A DNA stretch of 64,000 bases from a bacterium (GTDB lineage Bacteria; CAIWAD01): the NCBI GenBank assembly GCA_030685015.1, contig JAUXWS010000100.1, positions 79,270 through 143,269 on the forward strand, written 5' to 3'. Under the pieces are notes generated by a model, which was given only the letters and a program-made list of their open reading frames with translations, did not search any database and had not been told where the DNA came from. Position 1 is the stretch's first letter; the number at the start of each line of letters is the position of its first letter. The position numbers and the translations under genes are program-made. This document shows positions 23,445 through 32,850 of the stretch, in pieces.

Positions 23445-26345
23445 TCAGAAGGGGAGGTCTTCAGCGTCGTGGATGGTGGCCTGGACCGGGCGTGGTGCGG
23501 CCTGGGGCGGGGCAGGCGCGGCACTGGCGAGAACTGTGGGCTCGCTCACCGCTTCTTCGGCATCGAGGCCGTGCATGCGTTGCAGGGCTTGGCGCAGGTT
23601 GTCGGGACGGATCTTGAGAATTCGCTTGCGGGCGCCACCTACAGTGATCCTGGTGATGTCGGCCTCTTCGATGACGTGCTGTGTCTTGAGTAGGTTGGTT
23701 AGGCGGTTGCTGGTCAAATCTTTTTCGAATGGCCATGCACCGTCTTCATCGAGTTCAGCCTGGATGGCCTTGGCAAGCCCCTTGCCCACGAACTTCCACG
23801 CCTCTCCAAACACATCGTAGTCGCGCTGGTTGTCGCCGGTGATCAGGTTGAGGGTGGTCTGCAGGATCAGGATGTCGACGCTTTCCCGGCGGGCTTCTTC
23901 CTCGCGCTCGGCTTCCTTTTTGCGCTGTGTTGTCAGGATGATGTCCACCAGGGACTTCGTCTCATCCCACTGCGCGTCCTGATCAACCAACCGTGCCATG
24001 GCAATCAGGGATATCCAGATCTCGTACTCTCGGTTCTCGATCTCAGTGTAGGCTCCCATCAGGTCCACCGTGTAGATCCGCCAGACCTCATGGAACCGGG
24101 TCAGCGCCATGCAGTGCATCATGTTCCGCAGATCCGCAGACAGGCGTGCAACTTCTTCCACTTTCTGCGCGTGGTGAAACAGGTTGATACCCTTCTGCTT
24201 GCGAAGGCAGTGAATGGTGACACATCGATTGCCAAAGACCGGATCGATCTTGCTGATGCTTCCCAGGCATTTTGGGCTGAACGCATCGAAGGCCTCGACC
24301 TGATTGGTCTCCGTGTTCATCCGGTACACCAGTGCCCCATCTGCGTAGGAGTCCAGGAAGAGGGAGCGGGTGGCGGCTTCGATAGTGCCAGCTTTTGGGA
24401 AGGACAGTTTCTCTGCTTCGTCCATGAGCAAGGTGGATTGGGATCCATCTACCGTGCGGTAGAGGGCTGCGTCGGAAATGTTGGACGTCTTGATGGCGTT
24501 GAAAGCAAGGGATTCGATAAAACGAAGACTGAGGCTCTTCCCTGATCCAGACCCTCCGTTGAAGTGCAGATATCCCACACGACCGAACACTGGGAAGAAG
24601 TAGGTCATCATGACCCAAAGGGTCACGATGTCGTACTCATGATCGGCGGGGTACCAAATGAACCGCTTGATCAGGTCACGCATCCGCATGAAGACCTTGG
24701 CCGCGTTGGGCGTATTGCCCTCCGGATCCGCCAGCAAGCGTTCCATGCTGAATGGGGCATCCCCGCGTGTCCACCGGGGCAGGCCCTCGTTGGGGAAGCG
24801 GATTCGCCCCTTGGATTGGGTGGACCGCTCCGCGTAGGGCACCAGGGAAACGACGGCTTTGCCATCCTGGCTGGTCGATTCGATGACAAACGGGGAGTAC
24901 GGCTCATCGGACCTGGGGCGCAGCCACACGCCGATGTTGGCTGTGGGGGTCTCGCGGAAGTCAAAGCCCAGGGCCGCCCGATAGGGGACCTCATCCTTGA
25001 AAACGACGCCCGAACCTGGCGTTGGTTGTGCGGATGTCGATGGGGATTCCTGCGCCTTGAAGGTCAAAGTGGGGGCGGGGATGGTCTTGGCCTGGGCCCT
25101 CATCATCTCACGCAGGGATGTTGGGCGTGATCCGACTTGCGCGGCAATGGTCTTGAGATGAATGTCCTGCAGGTTGCCTTCCAGCGCTCTGACATCGGCC
25201 AGCAGTTCGCGCAAGGTAGCCTGGGCGTCGCGGGTCAGACGCTCGCCTGCCTTCACGTCGGGCAGCTGCGCGATCTGGTACTCCACCAGGTCCGGCGCGC
25301 CATCCAGCAGCGCCTGGAACTCCTCCTTGGTCCCACCAGCCCGGGCCCAGTCGTTGAGGTCATTTACCTCTGGCATGTGCAGGATGCAGACCTCGCCATC
25401 CGGCATGGCGGCCTGGATGGCCCGCGCTGACTTCAGCACTCGACCGCGGCCGGTGTCGTCGTTGTCCCAGATCAGTGTCACGCGGCGCTGCCCGCGGAAC
25501 AGGTCCGCATGCTTGGAAGCCTCCACGCCCAGGCACGCGACGGCCTGGTGTCCAAACTGCATGGCCGTCCAGCAGTCGGGGACGCCCTCGGTCACCACCA
25601 CCTTGCGGGACTTGTGACCGAGGGCATCCTCGTTGTAGAGGCCTGCCGGCTGGCCGGCCAGGTGCATGTACTTGCGCTTTTCAGTCGGATCCAGCGTGCG
25701 GAAGGTCATGCCCGTCACGCGCTGGCGGGCGAGTAGGGGGATGGACAAGCGCGGGCCAAGGAAGAGGATGTTGCCGCTCTTGTTACGCAGGCCGGCGGCG
25801 TCGAAGTCCTCCTTGCTGAACGCCTCCAGCCTGGGGTGCCGTTCACGCCACTCATAAAGCTTCTGCAGGTCCAGGAGGCCCAAGCACTGATCCTTGATCA
25901 GATCCTCCGTGAAGCCGCGGGAAAGCAGGTAGTCGCGCGCGCTGGCAGCCGTCGAGTTTTCCATGAGCAGCCAGCTGTGGGCCACCTGGGCGACAACGGT
26001 CAGCACCTCCTCACGCTGGTGCCTTGCCTCGACTTCGGCCTTCTCTTCTTCGGTGGGCGGCCGCATCTCGATGCCCAGCAGGTCGGCGCTGATCTTGACA
26101 GCCTCCTTGAAGGACACGCCCTGCTCGGCCATCACATAGTCAATGGGGCTGCCACCACACGGGGTCGTCTGGTGGCTGGGGCACCACCAGGAGTTGGTCT
26201 CGCTGTAAACGATGAACGATCCGTTTTTGTCCGCGTGGCCTGGGAGCGGGCAGCAGATGGGCTTTCGTCCCGTGTGATGCGGAACGAGCTTGTCCATGGT
26301 CAGATCGTGCTTGATGCGCTCGACGAGGTCCCGGTAGTGGCCCAC
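23445..26345 (-). CDS. Phage primase-helicase
   Basis: 966 residues from GTG 26345. A CHC2-type zinc finger (ICCPLPGHADKNGSF, WWCPSHQTTPCGGSP, about 30-66), a TOPRIM domain near 250-310 (VVVTEGVPDC, LIWDNDDTGRG) and a C-terminal NTPase with Walker A GGSGSGKS near 598 and LLMDEAEKLS as Walker B. It makes primers and unwinds DNA at the element's fork. The ATPase part resembles DUF927-type or D5-like helicases rather than DnaB. Confidence 0.93.
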   Translation of the reverse strand: MGHYRDLVERIKHDLTMDKLVPHHTGRKPICCPLPGHADKNGSFIVYSETNSWWCPSHQTTPCGGSPIDYVMAEQGVSFKEAVKISADLLGIEMRPPTEEEKAEVEARHQREEVLTVVAQVAHSWLLMENSTAASARDYLLSRGFTEDLIKDQCLGLLDLQKLYEWRERHPRLEAFSKEDFDAAGLRNKSGNILFLGPRLSIPLLARQRVTGMTFRTLDPTEKRKYMHLAGQPAGLYNEDALGHKSRKVVVTEGVPDCWTAMQFGHQAVACLGVEASKHADLFRGQRRVTLIWDNDDTGRGRVLKSARAIQAAMPDGEVCILHMPEVNDLNDWARAGGTKEEFQALLDGAPDLVEYQIAQLPDVKAGERLTRDAQATLRELLADVRALEGNLQDIHLKTIAAQVGSRPTSLREMMRAQAKTIPAPTLTFKAQESPSTSAQPTPGSGVVFKDEVPYRAALGFDFRETPTANIGVWLRPRSDEPYSPFVIESTSQDGKAVVSLVPYAERSTQSKGRIRFPNEGLPRWTRGDAPFSMERLLADPEGNTPNAAKVFMRMRDLIKRFIWYPADHEYDIVTLWVMMTYFFPVFGRVGYLHFNGGSGSGKSLSLRFIESLAFNAIKTSNISDAALYRTVDGSQSTLLMDEAEKLSFPKAGTIEAATRSLFLDSYADGALVYRMNTETNQVEAFDAFSPKCLGSISKIDPVFGNRCVTIHCLRKQKGINLFHHAQKVEEVARLSADLRNMMHCMALTRFHEVWRIYTVDLMGAYTEIENREYEIWISLIAMARLVDQDAQWDETKSLVDIILTTQRKKEAEREEEARRESVDILILQTTLNLITGDNQRDYDVFGEAWKFVGKGLAKAIQAELDEDGAWPFEKDLTSNRLTNLLKTQHVIEEADITRITVGGARKRILKIRPDNLRQALQRMHGLDAEEAVSEPTVLASAAPAPPQAAPRPVQATIHDAEDLPF

Positions 26346-26357
26346 GTGCTTCCCCTG

Positions 26358-28424
26358 CTATCGAATTGCTGCCATGAAGAGGTCGTCGCCCCGGGCTGCC
26401 AGGATGGCCGCCGTTGCGTCGTATTGGTGCTCGTTTCGGTCCTTGGTCACGTCCCAGGCCGCCCCGGCCCAGGGCCTGCCATCCCGGGCCTGCGTGGCCC
26501 GCACCACGTCCGCCACGCGGCCCTTGGTCGCGGTCAGGCCGCCACCCACCTTCTCCTTGATCTCGCCCGGCAGGAGCCAGACGGTGGGCACCTCGTGGTA
26601 GACGCGCGCCGCCACCAGCAGGGCCTTGGCATAGGCCAGGCCTTTCAAGGCAGCGGCGCTCTGCGCGCCGGAGGACGGGGTCTCACAGCAGAGGATGGCG
26701 GGCGGGTGGGCCAGCAGGAAATCGCGGATCCCGCTGGCCAATATCTCCAGCCGGCGGCCGTCGTCGTCGGCTTTGCGCAAGCCTAGCTTCCTGTCAGACG
26801 GCGCGGTCACCAGCGTGGTTATGGCCACGGGCCACCAGGCGCCCAGGTCCACGGCGACGAGGGCGAAGTGCGTGAAGCTCGGGTCCATGCCGACGGCAAA
26901 GCGGGCGGGCCCGCCTGGCCGGATCAGGATGGCCGGAGCGTCCAGGGCGGGGATGGGCAGGGTCTCCTGCTGCCGGCTCTGTCCTGCCGGCGCAGCCTTC
27001 ACGATCGTAGCGCGCAGCGTCTTGTAGGCGGCGCGCCGGCCGGCGTACTGGCGCAGCAGGGGCTTCGAGTCGTTGTCCACGTTGACGACGGCGCTGTCGA
27101 TGAAATCGTACACGTCGCCCCGGGTCTTGCCCGGCGCCGCGCGCATGACGCGGCCCACGCGCTGCTCCACGCGGCCTTCCGCCTTGGCAGGGAAGGTCAA
27201 GAGCAGGGTGTTGAGCTCGGGGATGTTGAGGCCCTCGTCGGCCACGGTCGAGGCAAAGAGGACGCGCACATGCCCGGACCGAACCGCGTGCCGGATCATG
27301 CGGCGCGTGTCCTTCTTCACCTTGCCGGCCAGGAGCTCGCCCTCGATGCCTCGGGCTTTGGCTGCTTGGAACAGCGGCTCCAGGTGGTCGCCCACGCGCG
27401 CGGACAAGACCAGGATCACGCGCTCCTCGTCGTGGTACAGCTCCTCCAGCGTGTCCAGCACCAGCTTTCGGCGGGCTTCATCCTTGGCCAGGGCGTCGGT
27501 CATGTCCTGCCAGTCGCTGGCGCCGCGATAAGGAAACTCGAAGGCGGTGTGGACCTCGTGGATGACAGCCGGGACCAGGTAGCCGCCGGCCAGCAGGTCC
27601 TCTTGGCGCGTCTGGTGGATGATGGGGCCAAAGGTGTGCAAGAGCTTGGGGGTCAGCCCGTCCTCGCGCTCGGGCGTCGCCGTCAGCGCCAGGCGCCACC
27701 TGGCCGGGCAGGCATTCACCACGCGATCAAAGGTGCTGGCCGGGCAGTGGTGGCCCTCGTCCAGGATGAGGCAGCCAAAGGGCGCCAGAGCGCTCTTCAG
27801 GCCCTGGGCGTCCAGTCGCGTCAGGGCCTGGACGGTGGCCACCATGATGGGTGCATCCTGGTCCTGCTTGGTGGACGAGAAACTGGCGGGCAGGAATCCA
27901 AGCTGCTCTTCGACCTCGTCCTTCCACTGCTCAAGCAGGTCCAGCGTGTGGACTAAAATCAGCGTGCGCTGTCCAATCTGGGCCAGGGCGGCCAGGGCCG
28001 TGTAGGTTTTGCCGCCTCCGGCGGGGATGACCACCACGCCCTGAAGCTTCTTCACCATCGCCAGCCTGGCCGCTTCCTGGTAGGGCCGCAGCGCGGGCTC
28101 AAAGGCCGGGATGCTGGCCGGCCACACAGCCCGGCGGTCAGCAATTCCGGGCCATGGGACCAGCACGTCCTTCAGGAGGGCGATCGCTCCACGTGGAGCG
28201 CACCAGCGGCCTTGTGCGTTGACGTGGAAGCCCTCCAGCCGCTTGGGCACATCCCGCCAACGGCCGTCCACCTTTTCCTTGGGCACCTGGATACCGCGCT
28301 TCTTGGCCGCGATGTAGGCGGGGTTGGGATAGGACAAGGCGCGCTCCAACTGCTCGCGGGCGCGGGCAGGAAGATCGCGGATCGGCACTCGGATGAGACT
28401 GTCCACCAGGATCGGGCTGCTCAT
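26358..28424 (-). CDS. SF2 helicase fused to RuvC-type Holliday-junction resolvase
   Basis: 688 residues. Residues ~110-480 are an XPB/UvsW-type superfamily 2 helicase: PAGGGKTYT (~138), CLILDEGHHC (~226), LALTATPERED, and motif VI EQRVGRVMRAAPGK. Residues ~505-688 are RuvC-like: Asp in FAVGMDPSFTH (~513), Glu in CCETPSSGAQSAA (~578) and Asp in EHQYDATAA (~668). Branch migration and resolution would sit on one chain. Coupled by 4 bases to the methyltransferase gene. Confidence 0.9.
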   Translation of the reverse strand: MSSPILVDSLIRVPIRDLPARAREQLERALSYPNPAYIAAKKRGIQVPKEKVDGRWRDVPKRLEGFHVNAQGRWCAPRGAIALLKDVLVPWPGIADRRAVWPASIPAFEPALRPYQEAARLAMVKKLQGVVVIPAGGGKTYTALAALAQIGQRTLILVHTLDLLEQWKDEVEEQLGFLPASFSSTKQDQDAPIMVATVQALTRLDAQGLKSALAPFGCLILDEGHHCPASTFDRVVNACPARWRLALTATPEREDGLTPKLLHTFGPIIHQTRQEDLLAGGYLVPAVIHEVHTAFEFPYRGASDWQDMTDALAKDEARRKLVLDTLEELYHDEERVILVLSARVGDHLEPLFQAAKARGIEGELLAGKVKKDTRRMIRHAVRSGHVRVLFASTVADEGLNIPELNTLLLTFPAKAEGRVEQRVGRVMRAAPGKTRGDVYDFIDSAVVNVDNDSKPLLRQYAGRRAAYKTLRATIVKAAPAGQSRQQETLPIPALDAPAILIRPGGPARFAVGMDPSFTHFALVAVDLGAWWPVAITTLVTAPSDRKLGLRKADDDGRRLEILASGIRDFLLAHPPAILCCETPSSGAQSAAALKGLAYAKALLVAARVYHEVPTVWLLPGEIKEKVGGGLTATKGRVADVVRATQARDGRPWAGAAWDVTKDRNEHQYDATAAILAARGDDLFMAAIR

Positions 28425-29656
28425 GCACCCTCCGCTTCGAGTTCAAGCCCGAGCTGGCTGATCCGCTCGTCCTGAAGCGATTTGTACGCTGGGTTCAGTT
28501 CGCAGCCCACCCATTGCCGGCCCAGCGATTGCGCAACGGCGGCCGTGGTTCCGCTGCCGAGGAAGGGGTCGAGCACGATGTCGCATGGGGCGCTTCCGGC
28601 CAGGATGCATGGCTTGATCAGGTTAGGTGGGTAGGTTGCGAAGTGGGCGCGGGAGTAAGGATGGCTGGCGACCGTCCACACGTCGCGCTTGTTGCGCGTC
28701 TGTGTGACAGCCCGGAAGGCCCGGTCGCCTGTCTTGCCAGCAAATGAACCCTTTGCCGCAGACGGTCTGGCAGCCCGACCATCTTGGTGGAAGCTCCCAT
28801 GCGCGCGTTGGGCAGTGTCCCAGCCAGCCGGGGCTGGCATTCGATTGCCGCGGTTGGGAGCCTGACCTGGAGCAGCGTATCCGGGGCCTGTGAGGTCGTG
28901 TTGGTTGATGCCAACCGATGACTCAGCAATCGCCTCCGCGTCGTAGTAGTACCGCTCGCTCTTCGCCAGCAGGAACAGGTATTCGTGGGCGGAAGTCGGG
29001 CGGTCGCGCACCGACTCGGGCATGGGGTTTGGCTTGTGCCAGATGATATCCTTGCGCAGGTACCATCCGTCCGCGCGCAGGGCGAAGGCGATCATCCACG
29101 GGATTCCAACGAGGTCCTTCGATTTCAAGCCCGGTACCAGCCTGTCGCTGCGTGGGATCTGCACGTTGTCTCGGCGACGGCTGACGCAAACCTTGTGCGC
29201 TCCACCCATTCCGTGCTTCTTCCCGTAATCTTCCAGGGCGTCGTCGCAATGGCGGGTGCCCGCGTAGCAGTCTCCCATGTTTAGCCAGAGCGTCCCGTCG
29301 TCGGAAAGGCAGTCCCAAACGAGCCGGAACACGGACACCATGCGCTCGACGTATTCCTCAGGAGTTTGTTCAAGCCCTATCTGCTGGTCCACGCGCCGGG
29401 CGCCACAGCGCGCGCAAACAGGGCGGTCCAGGCGATCGGCGGCGGACACGTTGCGGGACTGCCTTGCCGCGCTGTCCTTTGGCCCACTCCAGCGCTTGAT
29501 CTCGTGCCCACAGGTGGGGTCTCCGCCATCCCATTTGGCCGTCCCGTAATCCCGCAGTCCCCAATAAGGCGGGCTTGTGACACAGCAACGGGCACCAAGG
29601 CCAGCCAGGCGCGGCAGTACATCGAACACGTCGCCGAAGTGGCAGCGGTTGATCAT
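28421..29656 (-). CDS. Beta-class site-specific DNA methyltransferase
   Basis: 411 residues. Catalytic motif TSPPYWGLRDYG lies near the N-terminus and SAM motif DPFLGSGTTAAVAQ near residue 365, the order of beta-class N4-cytosine/N6-adenine enzymes. An insert holds zinc-type cysteines (CGHEIKRW, CARCGARR). No restriction partner is adjacent, so it is likely an orphan that protects element DNA from host restriction. The target base is undetermined. Confidence 0.92.
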   Translation of the reverse strand: MINRCHFGDVFDVLPRLAGLGARCCVTSPPYWGLRDYGTAKWDGGDPTCGHEIKRWSGPKDSAARQSRNVSAADRLDRPVCARCGARRVDQQIGLEQTPEEYVERMVSVFRLVWDCLSDDGTLWLNMGDCYAGTRHCDDALEDYGKKHGMGGAHKVCVSRRRDNVQIPRSDRLVPGLKSKDLVGIPWMIAFALRADGWYLRKDIIWHKPNPMPESVRDRPTSAHEYLFLLAKSERYYYDAEAIAESSVGINQHDLTGPGYAAPGQAPNRGNRMPAPAGWDTAQRAHGSFHQDGRAARPSAAKGSFAGKTGDRAFRAVTQTRNKRDVWTVASHPYSRAHFATYPPNLIKPCILAGSAPCDIVLDPFLGSGTTAAVAQSLGRQWVGCELNPAYKSLQDERISQLGLELEAEGA

Positions 29657-31632
29657 GCGAATGGGTCCTCGCTGGTGGACAGAAAGCTCCCGATGGCGCC
29701 CACCTCGCGGCTCAGCATGCCGCCAGGGATGGCCTTCAGGAACTGGCGCCCGTACTTCTTGCTGGCCACGCGCCCGTCCAGGAGCAGGACCACGCCGCGG
29801 TCATCATGCCGGCGGATCAGGCGGCCGAAGATTTGCTTCCAGGTGATCAGGGCGACAGGCAGGCTGTGGTTGAAGAACCAGCCCTTCTCATCATGCTCGG
29901 CGATGTAGTCCATGACGGGATCCGCCGGCGAGGGGAAGGGCAGGCGGTCCAGGGCAACCAGGGACAGGGACTCGCCCGGCACGTCCACGCCCTGGAAGAA
30001 GGTCCGCGTGGCGAAAAGCACGCTGGAGACGTCCTCCTGAAAGCGCTTGATGAGCTGGGTGGAGGGGGCGTCGCCCTGGCGGTGGCAGCGGTAGCCGGCC
30101 TTCTCGAACTCCGGCGCCAAGAGGCCGTGGGCGGACCGAAGGCCCTGGCTGGAGGTGAACAGCAGGAGCGCGCGCCCCTTGGAGTGCAGCACGGCCTCGT
30201 GCAGGAGGTCGTGCACGCGGTCGCGGAACTCGGGCGCGTTGGGCTCGGGCAGCCCATCCGGCACCACCAGCAAGGCTGACGAGTTGAAATCGAAGGGGCT
30301 GGGCAGCACGACCTGGCGTGTTTCCTCGCTAAGGCCGATGCGATCGCGCACGAAGCGGAAGTCCTCGCGCGTGGTGGTCAGTGTGGCGCTGGTGCCAATG
30401 AAGCTCGACACCCAGGGCAGCAGGTGCTGGCGGACGAAGGGGGCAATGGAGACGGGCTTGCCGCAGAGCTTCCACGTGTCGCCGGATGCCGATTCCACGC
30501 GCGCCACCCAGTAAACCCAATCCTCGTGCTCCTGCCAGATGAGGCCCTTCACGCGCTGCGCCAGTTGCCGGCACTGCTCCTCCTGGCGCTCCAGCTGGGC
30601 AAATTCCTTCGTGTCCTCGGTGTACCGGCGCTTGGACTCGCGTAGCTCGCGCACGGCGTCGCGCAAGGCATCCAGGATGGGTCCGTCGTCGATCAGGCCC
30701 GCTTCCTTGATGCGGCCGCTGCCCTGGGCCGCATGTTTGAGCTGCATGACCTTGATGGCGTGGGCCAGGTTATCGGCAGCGCGGTCCAGGTCCTCGTAGC
30801 CGTGACGGGAGAGGTGGCGCTTGAATCCCCGGAAGCTCCAGCGCCCGATCTCCTCGCCAGCGAAGTCGCTACCGATGTCCGGGATCTCGTGGGCCTCGTC
30901 GCAGATGAGGACGTCGAAGGGCGGCAGCACTTGGCCGAAGCCTGCCGTGGCTTTCTGCACCATGAGATGGGCGAAGAGCAGGTGGTAGTTGCAGACCACG
31001 ACCTGGGCGTCTTCGGCCTCTTCGACGGCGGCCTTGTGGAAGCATTTGAGCGTGCAGCCCGCGCACTCGCTGGTGTCGGATACGGCGAAGTGCCGCCAGA
31101 CGCGCGTGCTGGGCTTGAAGGAAAGCTCGCTGACATCGCCCGATCCCGTCGCCCGCGCCCAGGCCATGACGCGATCGAACTCGTCTTTGTCATCGTCCTG
31201 GACGGCCCCGGCGAAGAGGTGGCTTTGGTGCTCCAGGAATCGGTCTGCGCACAGGAACTGGCCGCGGCCCTTGAGCAGCGTGAAGCCAAATGGCTCGGGC
31301 AGCACGCGTGCCAGGAAGGGCAGGTCCTTCTGCACCAGCTGCTCCTGCAGGGCGATGTTGGCCGTGGCGATGAGGACGCGCTGGTTGGTGGCCAGGGCGT
31401 GCTGGATGGCGGGGACGGAGTAGGCGAGGGTCTTGCCCGTCCCGCATGGAGCCTCCACCAGCAGGTTGCGGCCAGCATCCAGGGCTGCCGCCACTTCCCG
31501 CGCCATGACCAGCTGGCTTTCGCGCGCCTGGTAGCCGGGCAGGTGCTGGGCCATCAGTCCGCCAGGGCCAAAGACATCATCGGCTGTCAGTCTGGTCTTG
31601 AGAGCGTCGTCCAAGAATGCGTCCAGGGGCAT
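29653..31632 (-). CDS. DinG/XPD-like Fe-S helicase
   Basis: 659 residues. Walker A EAPCGTGKTLAYS (~62), DEAH box CDEAHEIPD (~242), and cysteines in FLCADRF plus ECAGCTLKCFHK (~180-190) that match the iron-sulfur cluster of DinG/XPD helicases. The C-terminal half keeps LLLFTSSQGLRSAHGLL and a motif VI QIFGRLIRR. It unwinds 5'-3' and could remove R-loops or proteins at forks. ATGA overlap with the methyltransferase gene. Confidence 0.92.
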   Translation of the reverse strand: MPLDAFLDDALKTRLTADDVFGPGGLMAQHLPGYQARESQLVMAREVAAALDAGRNLLVEAPCGTGKTLAYSVPAIQHALATNQRVLIATANIALQEQLVQKDLPFLARVLPEPFGFTLLKGRGQFLCADRFLEHQSHLFAGAVQDDDKDEFDRVMAWARATGSGDVSELSFKPSTRVWRHFAVSDTSECAGCTLKCFHKAAVEEAEDAQVVVCNYHLLFAHLMVQKATAGFGQVLPPFDVLICDEAHEIPDIGSDFAGEEIGRWSFRGFKRHLSRHGYEDLDRAADNLAHAIKVMQLKHAAQGSGRIKEAGLIDDGPILDALRDAVRELRESKRRYTEDTKEFAQLERQEEQCRQLAQRVKGLIWQEHEDWVYWVARVESASGDTWKLCGKPVSIAPFVRQHLLPWVSSFIGTSATLTTTREDFRFVRDRIGLSEETRQVVLPSPFDFNSSALLVVPDGLPEPNAPEFRDRVHDLLHEAVLHSKGRALLLFTSSQGLRSAHGLLAPEFEKAGYRCHRQGDAPSTQLIKRFQEDVSSVLFATRTFFQGVDVPGESLSLVALDRLPFPSPADPVMDYIAEHDEKGWFFNHSLPVALITWKQIFGRLIRRHDDRGVVLLLDGRVASKKYGRQFLKAIPGGMLSREVGAIGSFLSTSEDPFA

Positions 31633-31723
31633 GGCGCGGGTTGCTCCAGTTGGGAAAGTCGGCCCGGCCGGCTAGAATGCGCGCGTGCCGACCGGGCCTG
31701 GTGTGTGGGGTGTGGGTCCTGGA

Positions 31724-32476
31724 TCAGGCGAAGGCGTCGTCCTCGCCGTCACCTGCGGCGTGGCGCAGGGCTTCTTCTTCCTGGGTGACCCAGCTCTGCG
31801 CCTCTTTGAGGCACTTGGCGGGCAGCTCGCGGATCTTCTTGATGCCGAACTTGGCCAGGAACTCGGCCATCATGGCGTCGCCCTTTTCGCCCAGGCTCGC
31901 TCTGAGCGTCTTGAGGCGGGCGATCAGGTCGTTGCCGTCATCCTGGGTGATGATGGTGGCGGGTTCATCCTTGGTGGATTTGGTGGCGCCCTTCTTTTTG
32001 CTGTCGTCGCCCGTGGCCTCGTCGGCCTTCTCCAGGTCGTGGAGCTCCAGCTCGTCCAGCTGGGCGCGCAGCTCGTCATTGATGGCGCCTTCGGGCAGGA
32101 CGGAGTAGGTCGTGTCCGTTCCCGTCCCGTCGCGCTCGACCTCAAAGACCTGGGAGTCGATGCCGTACTTGGCGTCCATCTTGGCGACGGCCTTGTAGAA
32201 GGTCTTCGAGTTTTCCAGGATCTTCACGCAGATGACCTGGAAGCCGTTCTTGGTCTTCTCGACCACGGCTGCGTTCATGCTGGTCTTGAGCACCTTGGGC
32301 TTGCCGCAGCCCGGCTTCCAGGGGTAGCTCTTCCCGCCCTCCCAGTAGATTTCCTTCAGGTGGGGCTCGCCCAGGAAGGCGACCAGGTGCTTGTCGCCAT
32401 CGTCGAACTTCAGGAACAGTCCGCTCTCCAGGTCGTGCTCGTCGAAGCGTTCTTTCATGGTGTCGAACCGGCCCAT
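31724..32476 (-). CDS. Putative ssDNA-binding protein
   Basis: 250 residues from ATG 32476 (AAGGAGG upstream; the longer open frame is discarded). An OB-like core (GLFLKFDDGDKHLVAFLGEP, FQVICVKILENSKTFYKAV) is followed by a charged linker, a helical segment and an acidic tip (GDGEDDAFA). This layout, with its place between the helicase and primase operon genes, matches phage gp32/SSB-type proteins. The assignment is by architecture, not by a hit. Confidence 0.65.
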   Translation of the reverse strand: MGRFDTMKERFDEHDLESGLFLKFDDGDKHLVAFLGEPHLKEIYWEGGKSYPWKPGCGKPKVLKTSMNAAVVEKTKNGFQVICVKILENSKTFYKAVAKMDAKYGIDSQVFEVERDGTGTDTTYSVLPEGAINDELRAQLDELELHDLEKADEATGDDSKKKGATKSTKDEPATIITQDDGNDLIARLKTLRASLGEKGDAMMAEFLAKFGIKKIRELPAKCLKEAQSWVTQEEEALRHAAGDGEDDAFA

Positions 32477-32501
32477 GGTGGGTCCTCCTTGGTGATGTGG
32501 A

Positions 32502-32786
32502 TTAGTGCTGGATCTTGATGACGTCGAGCAGGTGCAGAATGGCCGGGTGCTTGCGCAGGTTGAAGGGCGGGGGTGGCGCCACTGGCGCGCGCATGTCGGC
32601 CAGGGGCTCCAGGCATCCGCGGAAGGCCTTCTCCACGCAGCGGCAGAGGGTGACCACGGCGGGGTCGGGGATGGGGTGCTCGGCGACGATGCCGCCCACC
32701 TGGAGCGCCAGCTCCAGGAAGGCGCCGCGCACGCGGGCTTCGATCTGGTCCACCTTGGTGGCGTCGGTGGGATTGGGCTTGGACAT
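32502..32786 (-). CDS. Small hypothetical protein heading the replication operon
   Basis: 94 residues: helical N-terminus (IEARVRGAFLELALQVGGIV) and a proline-rich linker before NLRKHPAILHLLDVIKI. The start has GAAGGAGTGACAGG and lies 19 bases after the second 46-bp repeat, so it is the first gene of that operon. Confidence 0.62.
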   Translation of the reverse strand: MSKPNPTDATKVDQIEARVRGAFLELALQVGGIVAEHPIPDPAVVTLCRCVEKAFRGCLEPLADMRAPVAPPPPFNLRKHPAILHLLDVIKIQH

Positions 32787-32804
32787 CCTGTCACTCCTTC
32801 GTCC

Positions 32805-32850
32805 TTTCCCACCAACTGCGAGGCGAAAAGGGCGTTTTTGGACAGGGGGT
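32805..32850 (-). promoter_or_regulatory. 46-bp repeat, copy 2 (putative element promoter or operator)
   Basis: Identical over 46 bases to 20643-20688. It starts at the stop codon of the sigma-like gene and ends just before the ribosome site of the next gene. Same strand and same relation to the downstream ATG as copy 1. Confidence 0.7.
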
